Shown here one piece after another: positions 60,815-64,000 of a DNA stretch of 64,000 nucleotides. The DNA is taken from assembly GCF_900116145.1 (NCBI RefSeq), contig NZ_FPAB01000004.1, positions 248,001 to 312,000 of the forward strand, written 5' to 3'. The first letter of the stretch is position 1, and every line of letters starts with the position of its first letter. Position numbers and translations under genes: made by a program. This DNA comes from Streptomyces harbinensis. GTDB lineage: Bacteria; Actinomycetota; Actinomycetes; Streptomycetales; Streptomycetaceae. The notes under the pieces are model-generated. The model did no database searches. It was not told the DNA's origin and was given only the letters and a program-made list of their open reading frames with translations.

Positions 60815-61945
60815 TCAGCCCGACAGCCGCACCGGCATGATCAGGTACTTGTACGCCTGGTCCGCCTCGGCGTCCTTCGCGGGACGCCCGCTCAGCAGGG
60901 CCGGCTTGGTCGAGGTCGTGAACGCCAGCTGCGCCACCGGCGAGTCGATCGCGCTCAGGCCCTCCAGCAGGAAGCCCGGGTTGAAGGCGATCGAGATGTC
61001 GTCGCCCTCCAGGTCCGCGTCCACCCGCTCCACAGCCTGTGCGTCGTCGCTCGACCCCGCCTCCAGGGTCAGCACGCCCTGCTCGAAGCTCAGCCGCACC
61101 GGGGTGTTCCGCTCGGCCACCAGGGCCACACGCTTGACGGCCTCCACGAACGGCGCCGTCTCGATCACCGCCACCGAGTTGAACTCGGTCGGGAACAGGG
61201 TGCGGTACTTCGGCAGATCGCCCTCCAGCAGCCGGGTGGTGGTCCGCCGGCCCGCGCCCTCGAAGCCGATCAGGCCCTCGCCGGAGCCCGAGCCGGACAG
61301 CGCCAGCGACACCGTCTCGCCGCCGCTGAGCGACTTCGCGGTGTCCAGCAGCGTCTTGGCCGGCACCAGCGCCACCGCCGACACATCGGCGATCTCCGGC
61401 TTCCACAGGAACTCCCGCACCGCGAACCGGTACCGGTCGGTCGAGGCCAGGGTGACCGTGTCGCCCTCGATCTCGATCCGCACACCGGTCAGCACCGGCA
61501 GGGTGTCGTCCCGGCCGGCCGCGATCGCCACCTGGGCGACGGCCGCCGCGAACACCTCACCCGGCACGGTGCCGGTCGCGGTCGGCATCTGCGGCAGCGC
61601 CGGGTACTCCTCCACCGGCAGCGTGTGCAGCGTGAACCGCGACGAACCGCAGACCAGCGAGACGCGCACCCCGTCGGTGGAGATCTCCACCGGGCGGTTG
61701 GGCAGCGCACGGCAGATGTCCGCCAGCAGCCGGCCGGAGACCAGGACGGTGCCCTCCTCCTCGGCGTCCACCTCCACCGAGACCCGGGCCGAGACCTCGT
61801 AGTCGAACCCGGACAGGCTCAGCATCCCGTCCTCGGCCTTCAGCAACAGGCCAGCGAGAACCGGCACCGGCGGTCGGGCGGGCAGGCTCCGAGCGGCCCA
61901 TGCCACCGCCTCCGCGAGCACATCGCGTTCAACCCGGATCTTCAC
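60815..61945 (-). CDS. dnaN: DNA polymerase III beta sliding clamp
   Basis: The 376-residue clamp has the three similar domains of DnaN, with NPGFLLEGLSAI and the C-terminal MPVRLSG. It forms a ring dimer that holds polymerase on DNA. The GTG at 61945 is preceded by AGGAGG. The gene is directly downstream of the origin. Confidence 0.97.
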   Translation of the reverse strand: MKIRVERDVLAEAVAWAARSLPARPPVPVLAGLLLKAEDGMLSLSGFDYEVSARVSVEVDAEEEGTVLVSGRLLADICRALPNRPVEISTDGVRVSLVCGSSRFTLHTLPVEEYPALPQMPTATGTVPGEVFAAAVAQVAIAAGRDDTLPVLTGVRIEIEGDTVTLASTDRYRFAVREFLWKPEIADVSAVALVPAKTLLDTAKSLSGGETVSLALSGSGSGEGLIGFEGAGRRTTTRLLEGDLPKYRTLFPTEFNSVAVIETAPFVEAVKRVALVAERNTPVRLSFEQGVLTLEAGSSDDAQAVERVDADLEGDDISIAFNPGFLLEGLSAIDSPVAQLAFTTSTKPALLSGRPAKDAEADQAYKYLIMPVRLSG

Positions 61946-62753
61946 TTCAGCCGCCTCCTGCTGTCGCTGGCTGCTCCCAGCCCTTGCTGCCTTGCTGGCG
62001 TTCTACCGGCCACCAGTCTGACGCACGGCACTGACAGTAGGGGCTGGAGCGCGTCAAATCGATCCGGGATGGGTATGCCGCGGGAGAGCCGTTCATCCAC
62101 AGCACCCACTTCGAAACGACCTCCCCGCTCTAACTGTGTCGTAGTAGTAGTAGGGCCTGTGGAAACCGTGGATAACTCGTTTTCCCCAGCTCAGGCCCGG
62201 TTTTTTGTCCACACGCCCTGTGCACGGACCGGTGGATGAACAGGGGGTCCCTGTGGACCGGGACCCGGTCGTCCACAGACGTCCACAGCAGCGGCCGGGT
62301 TACCCACAGCCACGTCCACAGAATCCGGAGCCCTTATCAACAGGGCGCGCGGACGTTCGCTGTGACCCGATTCACCCTCACCGGTGAGTCGGCGCGTTGT
62401 GTTGCCGAACAGTGGACAGCCTTGTGGATCACCTGTGGGTAACCTGGCCCCTCCTGTGGATCAAGGGGGTTCGCCTGGGGAAACCGGAGGTGAACCGCCG
62501 CCTCCCGCTCGCGTTGTCCACAGGCTGTGGAAGATCGATATCCACGTTTCCACAGCGGCCTGACCTGCGGCGACAACGCATTCCCCGGTGGCCTGTGGAC
62601 ACCGATGTGGGCAACGCGCCGTTCCCACAGGGTGTGGACGCCCGCACACCCTCCTTTCTGTGGATGACCGGGCCGCGGAGCCCCGTAATCGAACAGCGCC
62701 CCCGGGACGTCCCGGGGGCGCTGTGGAAGCCGAAGGAGCCGTGAGCGGCCGGC
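61946..62753. other. oriC: Chromosomal replication origin (oriC)
   Basis: The 808-base spacer between dnaN and dnaA has about 22 DnaA-box-like nonamers. Plus orientation: 62093, 62205, 62269, 62279, 62300, 62312, 62514, 62538, 62546, 62621. Minus orientation: 62158, 62167, 62252, 62423, 62434, 62455, 62526, 62594, 62606, 62633, 62659, 62722. Two (62205 and 62514) match TTGTCCACA perfectly. This number and spacing agree with known Streptomyces origins. No gene is seen. No long AT-rich unwinding element stands out; the least GC-rich stretches lie near 62110-62150 and 62165-62207. Confidence 0.95.
62694..62723. terminator. Palindrome downstream of dnaA
   Basis: CAGCGCCCCCGGGAC (62694-62708) is the exact complement of 62709-62723, giving a 30-base perfect palindrome 30 bases past the dnaA stop. 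It probably ends dnaA transcription before the origin. The last base pair touches the DnaA box at 62722. Confidence 0.8.
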
Positions 62754-64000
62754 TCAGCCGTTCTTGATGCGGTTGGTGAGCTCGGTGACCTGGTTGTAGA
62801 TGGGGCGCCGCTCCGCCATCAGCACCCGGATCTTGCGATCGGCGTGCATGACGGTCGTGTGGTCACGGCCGCCGAAGTGCTGGCCGATCTTGGGCAGCGA
62901 CAGGTCCGTCAGCTCCCGGCACAGATACATGGCGATCTGCCGGGCGGTGACCAGGGTGCGGCTGCGCGAGGACCCCGCCAGGTCCTCCACGCCCAGGCCG
63001 AAGTACTCGGCCACGGCGGAGGTGATCGCGTCCGCCGTGATCTCCGGGGTCGACTCCTCGCCGCCGGGGATCAGGTCCTTGAGGACGATCTCGGTGAGCC
63101 CGAGGTCCACCGGCTGCCGGTTGAGGCTGGCGAAGGCCGTGACCCGGATCAGCGCGCCCTCCAGCTCCCGGATGTTGCGGGAGATCCGCGAGGCGATGAA
63201 CTCCAGCACCGCAGGCGGCGCGTTCAGCTGCTCCTGCACGGCCTTCTTGCGCAGGATCGCGATCCGCGTCTCCAGCTCGGGCGGCTGGACGTCGGTGATC
63301 AGGCCCCACTCGAAGCGGTTGCGCAGCCGGTCCTCCAGGGTGATCAGCTGCTTGGGGGGCCGGTCCGAGGAGAGGACGATCTGCTTGTTGGCGTTGTGCA
63401 GGGTGTTGAAGGTGTGGAAGAACTCCTCCTGCGTGGACTCCTTCGACGCCAGGAACTGGATGTCGTCGACCAGCAGGATGTCCATGTCGCGGTAGCGCTT
63501 GCGGAACGCGTCCGCCTTGCCGTCGCGGATCGAGTTGATGAACTCGTTGGTGAACTCCTCCGAGCTGACGTAGCGCACCCGGGTCCCCGGGTAGAGGCTG
63601 CGCGCGTAGTGCCCGATGGCGTGCAGCAGGTGGGTCTTGCCCAGCCCGGACTCGCCGTAGATGAACAGCGGGTTGTACGCCTTGGCCGGGGATTCGGCGA
63701 CGGCCACGGCCGCGGCGTGCGCGAAGCGGTTGGAGGCACCGATGACGAAGGTGTCGAAGAGGTACTTCGGGTTCAGCCGGGCGGTGGGCTCGGCGGGGCC
63801 GCCGCTGCCGGTGACCGTGCCGCCGCCCGCGCTCTCCGGCGATCCGCCCGGACCCGGGCCTGGGCCCCGGTCCTGTCCGGGCCGCTGATCGGCGCCGTGC
63901 CCGGGGCCGTTGTTCTGGCCGGGCAGCGCGTCCTGCGGCAGCTGCTGCGGGCCGGGGTGCTCGTAGGAGCGGTAGCCGGAGTCGTACGGCGGCGGCTCGT
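62754..64000 (-). CDS. dnaA: Chromosomal replication initiator DnaA (N-terminus outside window)
   Basis: The frame enters at the right edge and ends at 62754; 414 codons are visible. The first 80 residues are a Pro/Gly/Gln-rich linker (domain [21 protein letters not shown]), unusually long as in Streptomyces. Then come [10 protein letters not shown], Walker A GESGLGKT, Walker [11 protein letters not shown] and the DNA-binding signature [14 protein letters not shown]. It binds the DnaA boxes and opens the origin. Confidence 0.97.
   Translation of the reverse strand, partial: EPPPYDSGYRSYEHPGPQQLPQDALPGQNNGPGHGADQRPGQDRGPGPGPGGSPESAGGGTVTGSGGPAEPTARLNPKYLFDTFVIGASNRFAHAAAVAVAESPAKAYNPLFIYGESGLGKTHLLHAIGHYARSLYPGTRVRYVSSEEFTNEFINSIRDGKADAFRKRYRDMDILLVDDIQFLASKESTQEEFFHTFNTLHNANKQIVLSSDRPPKQLITLEDRLRNRFEWGLITDVQPPELETRIAILRKKAVQEQLNAPPAVLEFIASRISRNIRELEGALIRVTAFASLNRQPVDLGLTEIVLKDLIPGGEESTPEITADAITSAVAEYFGLGVEDLAGSSRSRTLVTARQIAMYLCRELTDLSLPKIGQHFGGRDHTTVMHADRKIRVLMAERRPIYNQVTELTNRIKNG

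Overview
The window is high-GC actinobacterial DNA. The right half carries the conserved gene order found around the replication origin of Streptomyces and close relatives: a partial dnaA at the right edge, an origin packed with DnaA boxes, then dnaN, gnd, recF, dciA, gyrB, gyrA, a DUF3566 gene, tRNA-Ile, a DLW-39 gene, an HTH gene and tRNA-Ala. Further left come class E sortases, a trpG/pabA-type gene, crgA, rhomboid, cyclophilin and the pknB-pbpA-rodA-pstP-fhaB-fhaA signalling and cell-wall operon, ending at tRNA-Leu. The long linker in DnaA, the DLW-39 protein, the twin class E sortases and the roughly 22 DnaA boxes all point to Streptomyces or a sister genus. The species cannot be told from the sequence alone.

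Layout. 1-11.8 kb is accessory and housekeeping DNA: a cut-off secreted His-rich protein, a TerB-like protein, an ankyrin-like protein, a methyltransferase broken by a small transposable element, a copper-type P-ATPase with CsoR-type operators, thioredoxin, an aminotransferase, MarR, a radical SAM/SPASM enzyme, rhodanese, a J-domain-like protein, and an HxlR/azoreductase pair. 11.8-17.6 kb holds an ATP-grasp/FAD-oxidoreductase pair, a secreted GH26-like hydrolase, a second copy of the small element, and a TetR/TIM-barrel divergent pair with two identical operator palindromes. 17.6-33.2 kb is one exopolysaccharide operon on the minus strand: DUF3344 secreted protein, glycosyltransferase, phosphoglycosyltransferase, O-antigen-ligase-like polymerase, MurJ/Wzx-like flippase, polysaccharide deacetylase, second glycosyltransferase and Wzz-like chain-length protein. 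Nearly every junction overlaps or is separated by a few bases. 33.3-64 kb is the conserved core, with a PLP lyase and three tRNA genes.

How the parts work together. The exopolysaccharide operon contains all classes needed for a Wzx/Wzy-type pathway: initiating transferase, glycosyltransferases, flippase, polymerase, chain-length control and a modifying deacetylase. Its most unusual trait is that three of its proteins carry hundreds of residues of repeat-rich, probably disordered sequence, making the chain-length protein about 1450 residues long. The FHA/PP2C/RodA/PBP/PknB operon couples phosphorylation signalling to cell-wall elongation and division, with crgA and the sortases close by. The origin block supplies initiator, clamp, gap repair and gyrase.

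The items most worth following up are the repeat-rich exopolysaccharide machinery, the two copies of a 161-bp element bounded by CTAG, and a 14-bp-arm hairpin made of two perfect DnaA boxes between rhomboid and crgA, outside the origin.
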